From: Longimicrobiaceae bacterium
GTDB lineage: Bacteria; Gemmatimonadota; Gemmatimonadetes; Longimicrobiales; Longimicrobiaceae
Direction of reading: 5' to 3'
Assembly (NCBI GenBank): GCA_030146875.1
Contig: JASLAX010000011.1
Span: forward strand, 1-64,000
Length of the DNA stretch: 64,000 nucleotides
The notes under the pieces are model-generated. The model worked only from the letters and a program-made list of their open reading frames with translations, was not told the origin of the DNA and ran no database searches. A program made the translations under genes and the position numbers. Below, one piece after another: positions 34,874-44,084 of the stretch; position 1 is the first letter of the stretch, and every line of letters begins with the position of its first letter.

Positions 34874-35317
34874 TCAACGCGACCGAACGATCTCGCGAAG
34901 CTGTGCGAAGACGGCGAGGTCGCCGCGCAGAACGTCTGGCGCTAGGGCTCGCAGGCTCTCCGAGTGGTGCCGCAGCACCGCTTCGATCCCCTCGAACGTG
35001 AGCGGCCCCGGTGCGGGCTGCGCCGTCTTGCGCTCCGGCGCGCGCAACGTGAGCAGATCCTCCAAGTCGTAGCTGCGCGTCCGGACGAGGGGGTTCTCGA
35101 GCATGCGCCCCAGCGTGAGCCGCCAGATCTCCACGTACACGTACCGATCGCGCATCTCCACCCCCACCCTGATGCCCACGCCCGGACCGAGGTAGTCCAC
35201 CGACCACGTGAGCGGATCGCGTTCGATCCGCCCGACGCGATAGCCGAGCTCGTCGCGCAGCCAGCCGAAGCATCGGTCGGCGATCTCCACGAATCGATTG
35301 GGATCGAGAGATATCAC
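34874..35317 (-). CDS. Candidate cognate immunity protein of the Rhs toxin
   Basis: The gene starts (GTG 35317) 15 bases after the Rhs toxin stop, the usual position for the cognate immunity gene. The 147-residue product begins VISLDPNRFVEIADRCFGWL and continues with GYRVGRIERDPLTWSVDYLG, RDRYVYVEIWRLTLGRMLEN and ALAPDVLRGDLAVFAQLREI. Family not recognised; the assignment rests on position and size. A GGGGTGAAG stretch just upstream may act as SD. Confidence 0.65.
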   Translation of the reverse strand: MISLDPNRFVEIADRCFGWLRDELGYRVGRIERDPLTWSVDYLGPGVGIRVGVEMRDRYVYVEIWRLTLGRMLENPLVRTRSYDLEDLLTLRAPERKTAQPAPGPLTFEGIEAVLRHHSESLRALAPDVLRGDLAVFAQLREIVRSR

Positions 35318-35332
35318 GTCTTCACCCCAAAG

Positions 35333-38300
35333 TCATCGAGTGGAAGGCCACCAGACGGGAATTCGTCGAGCACCGAGCTCTCTCGTCACACGCTGTTCCA
35401 TCCCGTAGAAGGCACTCCTCAAGCTTCGCCCCTTGTCGATTCCGATGTCGACCACCCAGTACCCCTCGTCAACCATCTCCTGCAACCAAGACGTGTTGAG
35501 GAACATCCCGATGTCATCGTCCCACTCTTTCAGGAACGGCACCTCGAACGTCTTCGCACTAAGCAATCTCGCGGCGCCTCGAACCCGCTGCATGTTCTCA
35601 CCGATGACTATCGTTTTCGGCAGCAGCTTCCCCGCACCCCGGATCATCCCGCCGGAGACACCAGGCACGACGGCTCCAAGACCTGCGACTACGCGTCCCC
35701 CGAACCCGACGTCCTGGCCCGTGATGACATTGTGGCCGCTTACCAGAACGCTCACATCATGGGCCGTGCTCAGTCCCGGTGCCAACCCGACCCCTAGGTC
35801 CGCCCCTTCGCGCAGGCTCCGGACCGCCTCCAGCTTCCGCTGCTCGCGGTGGGAATCTACCTCCGCCTCGCGAACGCGCTGGTAGTAGTACGCCTCCTCC
35901 GAAGGGTCCGTGAACCCACCCCAGGCTGAACCGCCGAAGAGGAGAGAGTGGGCCCGGTCGAGGGCTTCTTGAAACCACGACCTCCCGCTGTTGGCGCCAT
36001 TGGCGACGATGCCCTCATCCAAGGCGTAAAGGCACAGGCCGCTGGGTAGGCGGATTCCCAGGAGGCAGTCCGGCGTCATCCCCGAGGGATCCCGCAGGTT
36101 CACGGGATCACCAGCATACGCATAGACGTTGATCCCGCCCGCCAGCCCCGCCGGGTCCTCGCTCAGGAACCGCCCGATCTCCGGATCGTAGTAACGGGCT
36201 CGGAAGAAGTACAGTCCCGTCTCGGCGTCGTACTCGCGCCCGGTGAAGCGGAACGGGTTGGGCACCCCCTCACGGACGGTCTCCGCCTCGCCGAAAGGGC
36301 CGTAGCGATACTCGTTCGTGAGCGTGCCGCCGGGCAGCTCCACCAGACCGGTGACGTTGCCCGGCCCGTCGGTCAGGTAGTAGTAGGTCTTCCCGCCCCG
36401 CCGCACGCTGTGCGGGTTGTCCACCCCCGGATTGTACGTGTACTCCGCCACCACACCGCCGGAGCCGTTCAGCTCCAGCACCACGTGGTCGCCGTCGTAC
36501 ACGTAGCGGGTGGTGCCCGCGGCCGTCGTCTTCCGCACCCGGCGGCCCCAGCCGTCGTAGCCGAAGCGCACCGTGGAGGGCACCCCCGCCCGCAGCGTGC
36601 GGACGCTGTCCAGCTCCCCCAGCGAGCTCCACCAGAGCCGCTGGTCGAACGTGGAGGCGTTCGACGCCAGGTACTTCCGGGTGACGTTCCCGTCCAGGTC
36701 GTACTCGAAGGCGTAGCCGCGGTACGAGGAGATGCGGTTTCCCGCATCCATCGGGACGAACATCTGGTGCGGGTTCCCGACGGCGTCCCACAGGTACGCG
36801 GTGGAGTCCTTCGCCACCATCGCCGGGACCTCTCCGGAGTCCATCCAGCAGAAGTAGCCCAGCTCGTAGTCGTCCACACAGCGCTCCACCTGCCCCGGCA
36901 CCATCCGCACCACCGAGTCGATGCGCATGGCGATGCGGCCCATGGGGTCGAAGCGGAAGACGCGCATGGAGTCGAGCGGGGCGCTGGTCCGCCGCACCAC
37001 CCGGTCCACGGTGTCGCGAGACACCAGGATTCCCAGCGCCGAGTCCACCGCGGGGTTGGAGTAGCGGACGCGGCCGCCCGAGACCAAGACCGTGTCCCCG
37101 CCGGGGAGGATGCGCAGCCCCAGGTTCCGCGCCGTGTCCGCCCGCAGCTCCGTGTACCCGCCGGGGCCGGAGAGCCACCGCAGCCGGTACGACTCGTCGG
37201 CGCGCTCGTACTGAAAGCCGGCGTGGTACGCCGCCGGGGAGCCCACGGTCTCCAGGGCCGTGCGGGCCCCCGTGCGATCGTAGGTGGACTTCAGCTCGTG
37301 CCGCTGGCCCACCCGGCGGGTCACCTGGTGGTGGGTCCACCCCGCGGCACCCTGCCGGACGACGCCGACGCTGTCCGTGCTCTCCGCGTTGCTCGCCACC
37401 AGCGTCTGGCCGCCGATGCCGTACCCGTAGGTGGTGCGGCGTCCGTCGGCGTCGCGCCAGGCGACGCGCCCCAGGTCGTCGTAGCCGAAGCGCACCGTCT
37501 GCCCGCGGCGGTTCGTGTGCGCCACGACGTTCCCGGCCCGGTCGTGGGAGAAGCGCTCTACCCGCCCGCCGGGATCCTTCCGCTCCACGACCCATCCCAG
37601 CGCGTTCCGCACCGTCTCGTATACCTGCCCCCTGGCGTCGGTCACGGTCCGCAGCGCACCCAGGTCGTCGTACGCGTAGCTAACCTCGGTACCCGTCCCC
37701 GGCGCGTACGCCGCGCCCTGCAGCCCAGAGCCGGAGACGACGCGCAGCGGCCGGTTCAGCAGGTCGAACTCGGTTCGGGTGCTGTCGCCCAGCGTGTTCC
37801 ACGACGTCTCCGCCCGCCCCAGCGCGTCGAAGCGGAAGCGCATGGTGGTGCCGTCCGAGCGCGTCGCCACGTCGGTGTTGCGCCACACCGGATCGTCGTG
37901 GAACTGCTCGTCGCCGCCGGGCCCGTACACGGCGCGCGGGCGGCCGCCCACGCGGCTCCCGCCGTGGTGGTCGTAGAAGTGGGCCTCGGCGCCCACACGG
38001 CTGAAGACGAGCGGCCCCAGCTCGCCGGTCGGGGTGCCGTCCGCCGCGGTCACCTCCTCGTACTCGTTGGCGATCGTACGGTCGCCGCCGGTCGACCAGA
38101 GCAGGCGGTGGTCGGCGGTGTAGCCCATCCGCACCACCTTTCCGGTGCGGCGGTCCATGATGGAGTCGACCTCGGGGCCGGTCGGGCGGTGCGCGTAGTC
38201 CACCGTGTCGCCGGCCACCGAGACGGAGCGGACGACCCGCGAGTGGGCGTCACGCGCGGCGACCTCGACCCGCCCCAGGGGGTCACGGGTCCACACCGCG

Positions 38301-39637
38301 GAGCCGAAGCGGTCCAGCCGCGCCTCGCTGGTCTTTCCCCGTGGGTCGGTCCAGGAGACGCGGGCGTCGTCCGGTACGCGGCGTGCCCCCCGGGTGGCGT
38401 AGGTGGTCCCCGTGCCAGCGGCGGGCTGGAGCGCCATGGCGAGCGAGCGCCGCGCGACGACCGGACGCACCGTGCCCTCGCCCTCCACGGGCACCGGAGG
38501 CGCGGTGGTGCTGGCGTGCCAGCCGTAGCGGTCGTACGCCTCGTTCCGGGTGTTCCCGGCGCGGTCGGACCACCAGGACAAACGGTGTGCGGCGTCGTAG
38601 CCCATCCGCAGCGTCGCCACGCCCGTGGGATCCTGGATCCAGGCCAGGTCGCCGCCGGGCGTCACGGAAAGCAGCGTGCGCCGCCCGCCCGGGTCGTGAA
38701 CGGTGACCACGGTGCCCTGCAGCCCGAACTGCGAGCCGGGCGCGTACGCCAGGGTAAGGGCCTTCCCGGCTGGGTCGGTGATCGTCGTGACGTGACCCGC
38801 TGCGCTCCGGCCGATGGCCGTCACCTCGTTCCGCGCATGGAGGCGGAAGAGGAGGCCGTCGGCGGCGAAGTAATCCACGCGCTGCGGGTCGCCCGGATGG
38901 TGGCGCGCGTAGCCGGGGCCGTAGGGCGTGGGGCCGTACTCGAGGCGCGAGAAGTCGCCGGCCGGGGAGCGGAAGGCGCATTGCGAGCTGGTGCACTGCG
39001 GGGTTCGCGCGTAGAGCAGCGCCGCCCCGTCGCCCTCCGTCAGCAGTACGCTCCCGTCGTTCTGCACGCGGATGCGGGAGATCCCGCTCAGGATCCAGCC
39101 CGCCCCGTACGGAGAGGAGCCCTCGTTCTGCACCAGGACGCGGACCGTGGCCGTCGCCGTGGCGTAGACCTGCCCGGCTCTCCACTTCCGCACCTGCACC
39201 ATCACCGGGTACGCGCCGGTGACCAGGCTGGACACGTCCGCCTGCGCGGTGAGCCGAGTGCGGCCCGGGCCGCCGGCGTAGAAGACCTCCGTTCCGCCGC
39301 TCGAGAGGGCGAGCTGCGTCTGCCCGTGCCAGAGCTGGACCGAGTACGCGTCGGGCGGAGTCCCGGTGACGTCCTCCACGTCCACCTGGACCAGCGCCTG
39401 GGGGCGGGCCAGCGCGCTGGAGTAGACGAAGCCCACGGAGCGGGGCACGTCCGCGCTGACGTATGCGGGAGTGGCATAGGCCAGCGACGTGCCGCCCGCG
39501 GCTACGTTCACGTGCTCGCCATTGTGCGGCGACACGTCTATCGTGAACGCCTGGGCGCCGGCAAAAGGCGCGATCAGAGCGCTGAGTGCGATGAGCGCGA
39601 GCGCGACCAGCCCGGAGCGGTGGAGTGCGGAGGACAT
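35333..39637 (-). CDS. Rhs/YD-repeat polymorphic toxin
   Basis: The 1434-residue protein has a signal peptide (MSSALHRSGLVALALIALSA). A long array of YD/Rhs repeats follows, e.g. RTEFDLLNRPLRVVSGSGLQ and VRFGYDDLGRVAWRDADGRR. The Rhs core is at about residues 1110-1186 (RFTGREYDAETGLYFFRARY, YDPEIGRFLSEDPAGLAGG, ending RDPSG). After it come a pre-toxin segment with LAPGLSTAHDVSVLVSGHNV and a ~95-residue toxin tip with IVIGENMQRVRGAARLLSAK, EGYWVVDIGIDKGRSL and FYGMEQRVTREL. The tip resembles an unnamed Rhs toxin family with GENM, DIGxD and FYxME, so activity is unknown. Likely released by cleavage at the core. The immunity cassette follows. Confidence 0.93.
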   Translation of the reverse strand: MSSALHRSGLVALALIALSALIAPFAGAQAFTIDVSPHNGEHVNVAAGGTSLAYATPAYVSADVPRSVGFVYSSALARPQALVQVDVEDVTGTPPDAYSVQLWHGQTQLALSSGGTEVFYAGGPGRTRLTAQADVSSLVTGAYPVMVQVRKWRAGQVYATATATVRVLVQNEGSSPYGAGWILSGISRIRVQNDGSVLLTEGDGAALLYARTPQCTSSQCAFRSPAGDFSRLEYGPTPYGPGYARHHPGDPQRVDYFAADGLLFRLHARNEVTAIGRSAAGHVTTITDPAGKALTLAYAPGSQFGLQGTVVTVHDPGGRRTLLSVTPGGDLAWIQDPTGVATLRMGYDAAHRLSWWSDRAGNTRNEAYDRYGWHASTTAPPVPVEGEGTVRPVVARRSLAMALQPAAGTGTTYATRGARRVPDDARVSWTDPRGKTSEARLDRFGSAVWTRDPLGRVEVAARDAHSRVVRSVSVAGDTVDYAHRPTGPEVDSIMDRRTGKVVRMGYTADHRLLWSTGGDRTIANEYEEVTAADGTPTGELGPLVFSRVGAEAHFYDHHGGSRVGGRPRAVYGPGGDEQFHDDPVWRNTDVATRSDGTTMRFRFDALGRAETSWNTLGDSTRTEFDLLNRPLRVVSGSGLQGAAYAPGTGTEVSYAYDDLGALRTVTDARGQVYETVRNALGWVVERKDPGGRVERFSHDRAGNVVAHTNRRGQTVRFGYDDLGRVAWRDADGRRTTYGYGIGGQTLVASNAESTDSVGVVRQGAAGWTHHQVTRRVGQRHELKSTYDRTGARTALETVGSPAAYHAGFQYERADESYRLRWLSGPGGYTELRADTARNLGLRILPGGDTVLVSGGRVRYSNPAVDSALGILVSRDTVDRVVRRTSAPLDSMRVFRFDPMGRIAMRIDSVVRMVPGQVERCVDDYELGYFCWMDSGEVPAMVAKDSTAYLWDAVGNPHQMFVPMDAGNRISSYRGYAFEYDLDGNVTRKYLASNASTFDQRLWWSSLGELDSVRTLRAGVPSTVRFGYDGWGRRVRKTTAAGTTRYVYDGDHVVLELNGSGGVVAEYTYNPGVDNPHSVRRGGKTYYYLTDGPGNVTGLVELPGGTLTNEYRYGPFGEAETVREGVPNPFRFTGREYDAETGLYFFRARYYDPEIGRFLSEDPAGLAGGINVYAYAGDPVNLRDPSGMTPDCLLGIRLPSGLCLYALDEGIVANGANSGRSWFQEALDRAHSLLFGGSAWGGFTDPSEEAYYYQRVREAEVDSHREQRKLEAVRSLREGADLGVGLAPGLSTAHDVSVLVSGHNVITGQDVGFGGRVVAGLGAVVPGVSGGMIRGAGKLLPKTIVIGENMQRVRGAARLLSAKTFEVPFLKEWDDDIGMFLNTSWLQEMVDEGYWVVDIGIDKGRSLRSAFYGMEQRVTRELGARRIPVWWPSTR

Positions 39638-39770
39638 GGGACCATGCTCGTGAGGGAGCGACCCCCGCGTGGAGAAGGTCGCGCACCGGGGCGTCCGGGT
39701 GCTCGTACGGTCAACGCCGCACCGGCACCACCGGGCCGAGGAGGACCGATGTCGTCCCCGGCCACCCGCC

Positions 39771-40946
39771 TCACGTCCCCCCGAACACCTCCACCGACGC
39801 GGCGGCGATCTCGCGCTCCAGCTCCACCGGGTAGAGGTGCAGGCCGGCGGGATACGCCTCCGCCTTTCCGTCGAACATCCACTCCACGCCCTGCAGCATG
39901 ATGGCGGTGTAGTGGTCGAACAGGTCGTTGCCGTGCGGCCCCGCCGCCCCCGCCAGGTTCACGATGCTCCCGTTGGCGAGCAGGAAGACCTCGCGTCCCG
40001 CCTCGACCTCGAACGAGTCCACGTGGGGCTTCAGCCGCCGGTGCGGACGGGTGCGCAGCCAGTCCACGTCGATCTCGTCGCTGGTGTGGCCGGCGTTGAG
40101 CAGGATGGCGCCGGGGCGGGCGTGGAGCAGGACCCGCTCCCCCAGCACGCGCGGCGAGCCCGTCGCGGTGACCACCGCGTGCGCCCAGGCCATCCCCTCC
40201 TCCAGCCCCATCGCCATGCACCCGTGGTAGCGCGCCTCCACCAGCCGCACGGGGTCCAGGTCCGCCACGGCCACGATGGCGCCCAGGTCCCGCGCCCGCT
40301 CCGCGATGCCGATGCCGACGGGCCCGTAGCCCACGACCAGGACGCGCCGGCCGAAGAGCGACATGCCCGTGAGGTGCGTGAAGGCGGGCCACACGCCGTC
40401 GCCCACGTGGAAGCGGTTCTCGATGCGCTCCTTGAGCGGGATGCTGTTCCAGTCGAAGACGGGGAAGGTCAGGTCGCGCCCCCGCAGCAGGTCTCGGCCG
40501 CTCGTGGTGGCCTCCAGCGCGGCCCGGGGCGCCGGGGAGCGGCCGATCGAGGCCGCGATGAGCTCGCCGCCCATGTCGCAGAGGTACTCCGCGCCGAAGC
40601 TCACGACCTCCCGCAGCGCGTCGTCGTACTCCGCCGCCGTCATCCCCGACCAGGCCAGCGTGGGGATGCCGCGCGCCGCCAGCCAGGCGGCCGTGGCGTC
40701 GTCGGTGCTGTCGCGGTTGCAGGCGCCCACCACCACCTCCGCCCCCGCCTGGCGCAGCGCCAGCATCAGGTCGATTCCATTGGGCACGATGTGCATCCAC
40801 ACGGCCAGGCGCTTCCCCCGGAAGTCGCGCGCGGCCACGCGGGCGCGCCACATCTCCGTGAGCGGCATGGTGCGGCGCTGCCACTCCAGCTCGCCGTCGG
40901 TGAGGCGGGCGGCCAGGGCGGGGTCCTTCACGCGGGACTCGGTCAT
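39771..40946 (-). CDS. S-adenosylhomocysteinase-like protein
   Basis: The 391-residue product has the SAHH architecture. N-terminally lies RLAVWMHIVPNGIDLMLALR and GACNRDSTDDATAAWLAARG. The NAD-binding FGRRVLVVGYGPVGIGIAER follows, with LLHARPGAILLNAGHTSDE and KPHVDSFEVEAGREVFLLAN. The end is HYTAIMLQGVEWMF. Canonical SAHH has HMTxQTA where this has HIVPNGI, and it is shorter than the ~430-480 residues of classic enzymes. It may therefore act on a different thioether or be a divergent SAHH. ATG 40946 is the natural start. Confidence 0.75.
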   Translation of the reverse strand: MTESRVKDPALAARLTDGELEWQRRTMPLTEMWRARVAARDFRGKRLAVWMHIVPNGIDLMLALRQAGAEVVVGACNRDSTDDATAAWLAARGIPTLAWSGMTAAEYDDALREVVSFGAEYLCDMGGELIAASIGRSPAPRAALEATTSGRDLLRGRDLTFPVFDWNSIPLKERIENRFHVGDGVWPAFTHLTGMSLFGRRVLVVGYGPVGIGIAERARDLGAIVAVADLDPVRLVEARYHGCMAMGLEEGMAWAHAVVTATGSPRVLGERVLLHARPGAILLNAGHTSDEIDVDWLRTRPHRRLKPHVDSFEVEAGREVFLLANGSIVNLAGAAGPHGNDLFDHYTAIMLQGVEWMFDGKAEAYPAGLHLYPVELEREIAAASVEVFGGT

Positions 40947-41011
40947 CGGGGTCGCCGGAGGGGAGGGAGGGCGAGGGCTGGCGCGGCGGGCCATCCGTGG
41001 GTTCGCGCGGA

Positions 41012-41575
41012 CTACCAGTCGCCGCCGCCCGCGTAGGCCACGTCGTACGGCCGCGACGTCTCCACCAGGTACGCGTGATGGAGGCGGAGGAGCTGGCGCA
41101 GGTGCAGCAGGTCGTGCTCCAGCCAGGAGGCGAGGAGGTCCCCGGCGCGCGGGGGACCCGCGAACGGGCGCTCGCAGGCGCGCTCCCAGTCCGGGGCGTC
41201 CAGCGCGCGCAGCCACGTCACCGAGCGGGCGCGCTCGCCCAGGAAGCGCTCCAGCGACTCGGCGGGGTCGCGCTCGGCGTATCCGCGCGACGCCACCCAG
41301 CCCTCCGGGTCGATGGGGGGCCACGCCTCTCCGGGCGCGTGGAGGGTCAGGTCCAGCCGCATGCGGAAGTCCTCCAGCTCCTCGTCGCCCAGGTGGTTCA
41401 GCACCTCCAGCATCGACCACCTGCCGGGCGCAGGGCGCCAGCGGAGCTGCGCGTCGGGGACGGCGGAGAGCAGGGCGCTGAATGCCCGGGCGTTGGCCTC
41501 CAGGCGGTCGGCGGCGGAGCGAGGGTCCACGGGAAGGTCGCGGGCGGAGGGGCGGGATCCGGGGGGACGCGCCAA
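41012..41575 (-). CDS. DinB-family protein
   Basis: Four-helix-bundle DinB/YfiT-type protein with the metal triad: His in MLEVLNHLGDEELEDF, and the two His in WLEHDLLHLRQLLRLHH. Members are metal-dependent thiol- or glutathione-type transferases, or of unknown activity. The visible length of 187 residues uses a TTG start at 41575. A GTG at 41530 (172 residues) is an equally reasonable choice, since neither has a good SD. It lies 65 bases upstream of the SAHH-like gene on the same strand. Confidence 0.8.
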   Translation of the reverse strand: MARPPGSRPSARDLPVDPRSAADRLEANARAFSALLSAVPDAQLRWRPAPGRWSMLEVLNHLGDEELEDFRMRLDLTLHAPGEAWPPIDPEGWVASRGYAERDPAESLERFLGERARSVTWLRALDAPDWERACERPFAGPPRAGDLLASWLEHDLLHLRQLLRLHHAYLVETSRPYDVAYAGGGDW

Positions 41576-41686
41576 GGTAAGGGGCGGGGGGACGGCGGAC
41601 CAGCGTCGGGCGGCGGAGGGGCGGACGACGGAGGGGGCGGACCGCGACCGGCCCGCCCCCTCAGGTTCCTTCCGCGGTCCGCGACG

Positions 41687-42289
41687 TCAGGCGGAGAGAA
41701 GCTCCCCCAGGCGGTCCAGGCGCGCCTTCCAGCCGTTGCGGGTGTCCTCCACCTTCTCGGGGCCGGCCAGCTTGAGCTGGTCCACCGTGACCTGGCTCTT
41801 GGCCTCGCCCTTGGCGGTGAAGCGCACCTCGATGGGCGACCCGTCGCTCCAGGTGCCGCGGAGCGACTTGGGCGGCGTGGTCTTGCGGATGGTGAGCGAG
41901 CGGCCCAACCAGCGGACGCGGGCGGACTCGTCGGCCCAGGCGCTCCAGAGCGCGTCCACCGCCACCGGGTAGGTGCGGCTCACCGACACGCTCCAGCCGT
42001 CGGCGCGCTCGTTGGTGGCGCGCAGGCCGCGCATGCGCTCGTAGCCCACCGTCACCATCTGCGCCCACCACCCGCTCACCTCGGGGTGGTCGGCGGCCAC
42101 GCGCGCGGCGATCTCGCGGTGGGCCAGCTTGGAGACGCCGGCTGCGTCCAGGGTCTTCCCCCACTCCTCCCAGCTCCGGCCGGTGGCCTTGCGCACGGCC
42201 TCGTCGGACACGGGTGGCGCGGAGTCGCGCTCCCCGGCCTCCTGGCGGCCGGTCTCCTCGGCGGTGCGCGGCGGACGGCGGCGCTTCAT
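41687..42289 (-). CDS. SRPBCC/AHSA1-like protein with DUF4287-like N-terminus
   Basis: The first ~100 residues contain KATGRSWEEWGKTLDAAGVS and HPEVSGWWAQMVTVGYERMR, typical of the DUF4287-like helical domain. The second half (VSRTYPVAVDALWSAWADES, LRGTWSDGSPIEVRFTAKGE, KVEDTRNGWKARLDRLGELL) matches the AHSA1-type SRPBCC fold. Substrate unknown. ATG 42289 overlaps the stop of the upstream LURP-one-like gene by four bases, so they form a coupled pair. Confidence 0.85.
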   Translation of the reverse strand: MKRRRPPRTAEETGRQEAGERDSAPPVSDEAVRKATGRSWEEWGKTLDAAGVSKLAHREIAARVAADHPEVSGWWAQMVTVGYERMRGLRATNERADGWSVSVSRTYPVAVDALWSAWADESARVRWLGRSLTIRKTTPPKSLRGTWSDGSPIEVRFTAKGEAKSQVTVDQLKLAGPEKVEDTRNGWKARLDRLGELLSA

Positions 42290-42873
42290 CCGCGCGACCG
42301 CTCCAGCAGGAGCAGCATGATGGTGGACAGCACCACGATCGTGCGGTCGGCCTCGCCCAGCTCCTCCATCTGCTCCAGCTTGTACTTCCCCTCCATGAAC
42401 GCCGCCTGCTTCTCCAGGCGCAGCAGGGGCTCGCCCGTCATGCGCTGCACCACGTACGCGGGGTGGAACAGGTACCCCGTGAACAGCCCCAGCACCGGCA
42501 CGTCGCCCAGCAGCGCGTCGAACACCTTGGTCCAGGGGTTCGCCTCGCGGATCTCGGCCACCACGTCTCCGCCCCGGAACACCTCGTAGTGCGCGCGCCA
42601 CAGCGACCGCCCGCCCTTCCGCCGCACCCCGCCCAGCGCCTCGCCCGTGCCCGCCGCCGTGAAGTGGTAGCTCGCCGACCAGTCCAGCACCCGGTCCGCC
42701 GCGATGGTGTAGAGCGGCCGCGTCTGCTCCCGGTCCGCGAAGACCGTCACCGCCTCCTTGAGCTTGAACGCCTTCTGCTTCACGTAGAAGACGAGCTGCC
42801 CGGCCGCGTCCGTGATGGACACCTGGGGCGACACCGCCATGATCTTGAAGCGCAGGTCGAGTGGGAAGCGCAT
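42286..42873 (-). CDS. LURP-one-related (Tubby-C-like) protein
   Basis: The 195-residue product begins MRFPLDLRFKIMAVSPQVSI and has QLVFYVKQKAFKLKEAVTVF, REQTRPLYTIAADRVLDWSA and FRGGDVVAEIREANPWTKVF. This is the repeating beta-strand pattern of LURP-one/Tubby C-terminal-like proteins (DUF567-type), which probably sit at membranes. The end holds one hydrophobic helix (IVVLSTIMLLLLERSRG). It is the first gene of a two-gene set; 167 bases separate it from the divergent hydrolase. Confidence 0.75.
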   Translation of the reverse strand: MRFPLDLRFKIMAVSPQVSITDAAGQLVFYVKQKAFKLKEAVTVFADREQTRPLYTIAADRVLDWSASYHFTAAGTGEALGGVRRKGGRSLWRAHYEVFRGGDVVAEIREANPWTKVFDALLGDVPVLGLFTGYLFHPAYVVQRMTGEPLLRLEKQAAFMEGKYKLEQMEELGEADRTIVVLSTIMLLLLERSRG

Positions 42874-43040
42874 GGTGCTCCGAGCGGGGGAGGGATGGGC
42901 GCGCCCCGGGCGAGGGCGGGACAGAAGGGCAAAATAGCGCCCGCGGGCTGCGTCCGAAAGGCGCTGCGTCCGGACGGGCGTGCCGCTTGCAGCCGCCGGG
43001 GCCCGCGAACCGACGACCCCTGCACAGGGAGGCGAGGCGG

Positions 43041-44024
43041 ATGGAGACGACGATGACGCCGGGCCGGTCGGGCGCCGCCGCGGCGGCGCTGGTCCGCGAC
43101 CCCGACGGGCTCACGCACGTGACGGGCGACGTGGGGCAGCTCCGCACGGCAATCGTGAACCTGTTCCTGGTGGGGATGCCAGGCGCCGGCGACGGGGGGT
43201 GGACGCTGGTGGACGCGGGGATGCACGGCTCGGCGGGCACCATCCGCCGCGCGGCGGAGCGGCGCTTCGGCGCGGGGGCGCGTCCCGCCGCCATCGTGCT
43301 GACGCACGGGCACTTCGACCACGTGGGCGCCCTGCGCGAGCTGGCGGAGGGGTGGGACGTGCCTGTCTACGCGCACCCGCTGGAGCTGCCCTACCTGACC
43401 GGTCGCTCGGAGTACCCGCCGCCGGACCCCACCGTGGGCGGCGGGGCGATGGCGGCGTTGTCGTGGACGTACCCGCGCGGCCCCATCGACCTGGGGAACC
43501 GCGTCCGGCCCCTGCCCACCGACGGCACGGTCCCGGGGATGCCCGGCTGGCGGTGGATCCACACCCCCGGCCACACGCCCGGCCACGTCTCCCTGTTCCG
43601 CGAGTCCGACCGCGCGCTGATCGTGGGCGACGCGTTCGTCACTACGAAGCAGGAGTCGATGATGGCGGCGCTCTCGCAGCGGCCGGAGCTGCACGGGCCG
43701 CCGGCCTACTACACGCCGGACTGGCCGTCCGCCCGCCGCTCGGTGCGGGAGCTGGCGGCGCTGGATCCACTGGTGATCGCCACCGGCCACGGAGTGCCCA
43801 TGCGCGGTGCGGCCATGCGCGGCGCCCTGCACCTGCTGGCGCGCGACTTCGACGCGCTCGCCATCCCCCGCCACGGCCGCTACGTGGACACGCCGGCCGT
43901 GGCGGACGCGAGCGGCGTGGTCTCCGTTCCGCCCCCGTCCCGGCACCAGACGCGCACCATCCTGCTGGGTCTGGGGGGCGCGCTGCTCGCCGGCGCCGTG
44001 GTCGCGAAGGCGCTGCGCCGCTGA
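43041..44024 (+). CDS. MBL-fold metallo-hydrolase with C-terminal membrane anchor
   Basis: The 327-residue product has the metallo-beta-lactamase motifs AIVLTHGHFDHVGALRELA, HTPGHTPGHVSLFR, ALIVGDAFVTTKQES and PLVIATGHGVPMRG, i.e. all zinc ligands expected of the family. It resembles glyoxalase-II-like hydrolases. The C-terminus (TILLGLGGALLAGAVVAKAL) is one hydrophobic segment followed by Arg-Arg, so the protein may be tail-anchored. ATG 43041 has GGGAGGCGAGGCGG just upstream. Confidence 0.88.
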   Translation: METTMTPGRSGAAAAALVRDPDGLTHVTGDVGQLRTAIVNLFLVGMPGAGDGGWTLVDAGMHGSAGTIRRAAERRFGAGARPAAIVLTHGHFDHVGALRELAEGWDVPVYAHPLELPYLTGRSEYPPPDPTVGGGAMAALSWTYPRGPIDLGNRVRPLPTDGTVPGMPGWRWIHTPGHTPGHVSLFRESDRALIVGDAFVTTKQESMMAALSQRPELHGPPAYYTPDWPSARRSVRELAALDPLVIATGHGVPMRGAAMRGALHLLARDFDALAIPRHGRYVDTPAVADASGVVSVPPPSRHQTRTILLGLGGALLAGAVVAKALRR

Positions 44025-44048
44025 CGGGCGTCGTCCGACGATGAAAGA

Positions 44049-44077
44049 GGGGGCCGCGGCGACTCGCCGCGGCCCCC
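44049..44077. terminator. GC-rich hairpin between convergent genes
   Basis: GGGGGCCGCGGCG (44049-44061) pairs with CGCCGCGGCCCCC (44065-44077) around an ACT loop. It lies between the MBL-fold gene and the small convergent membrane-protein gene and probably stops both. Confidence 0.75.
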
Positions 44078-44084
44078 CGCTCGC

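Noticed and set aside
39638..39770. Possible short gene between Rhs and the SAHH-like gene
   Set aside because: No credible start or motif in 133 bases; treated as intergenic.
36410..39901. A 1163-codon plus-strand open frame opposite the Rhs gene
   Set aside because: His/Arg/Ala/Val-rich mirror of the Rhs coding strand; typical antisense open frame of GC-rich DNA.
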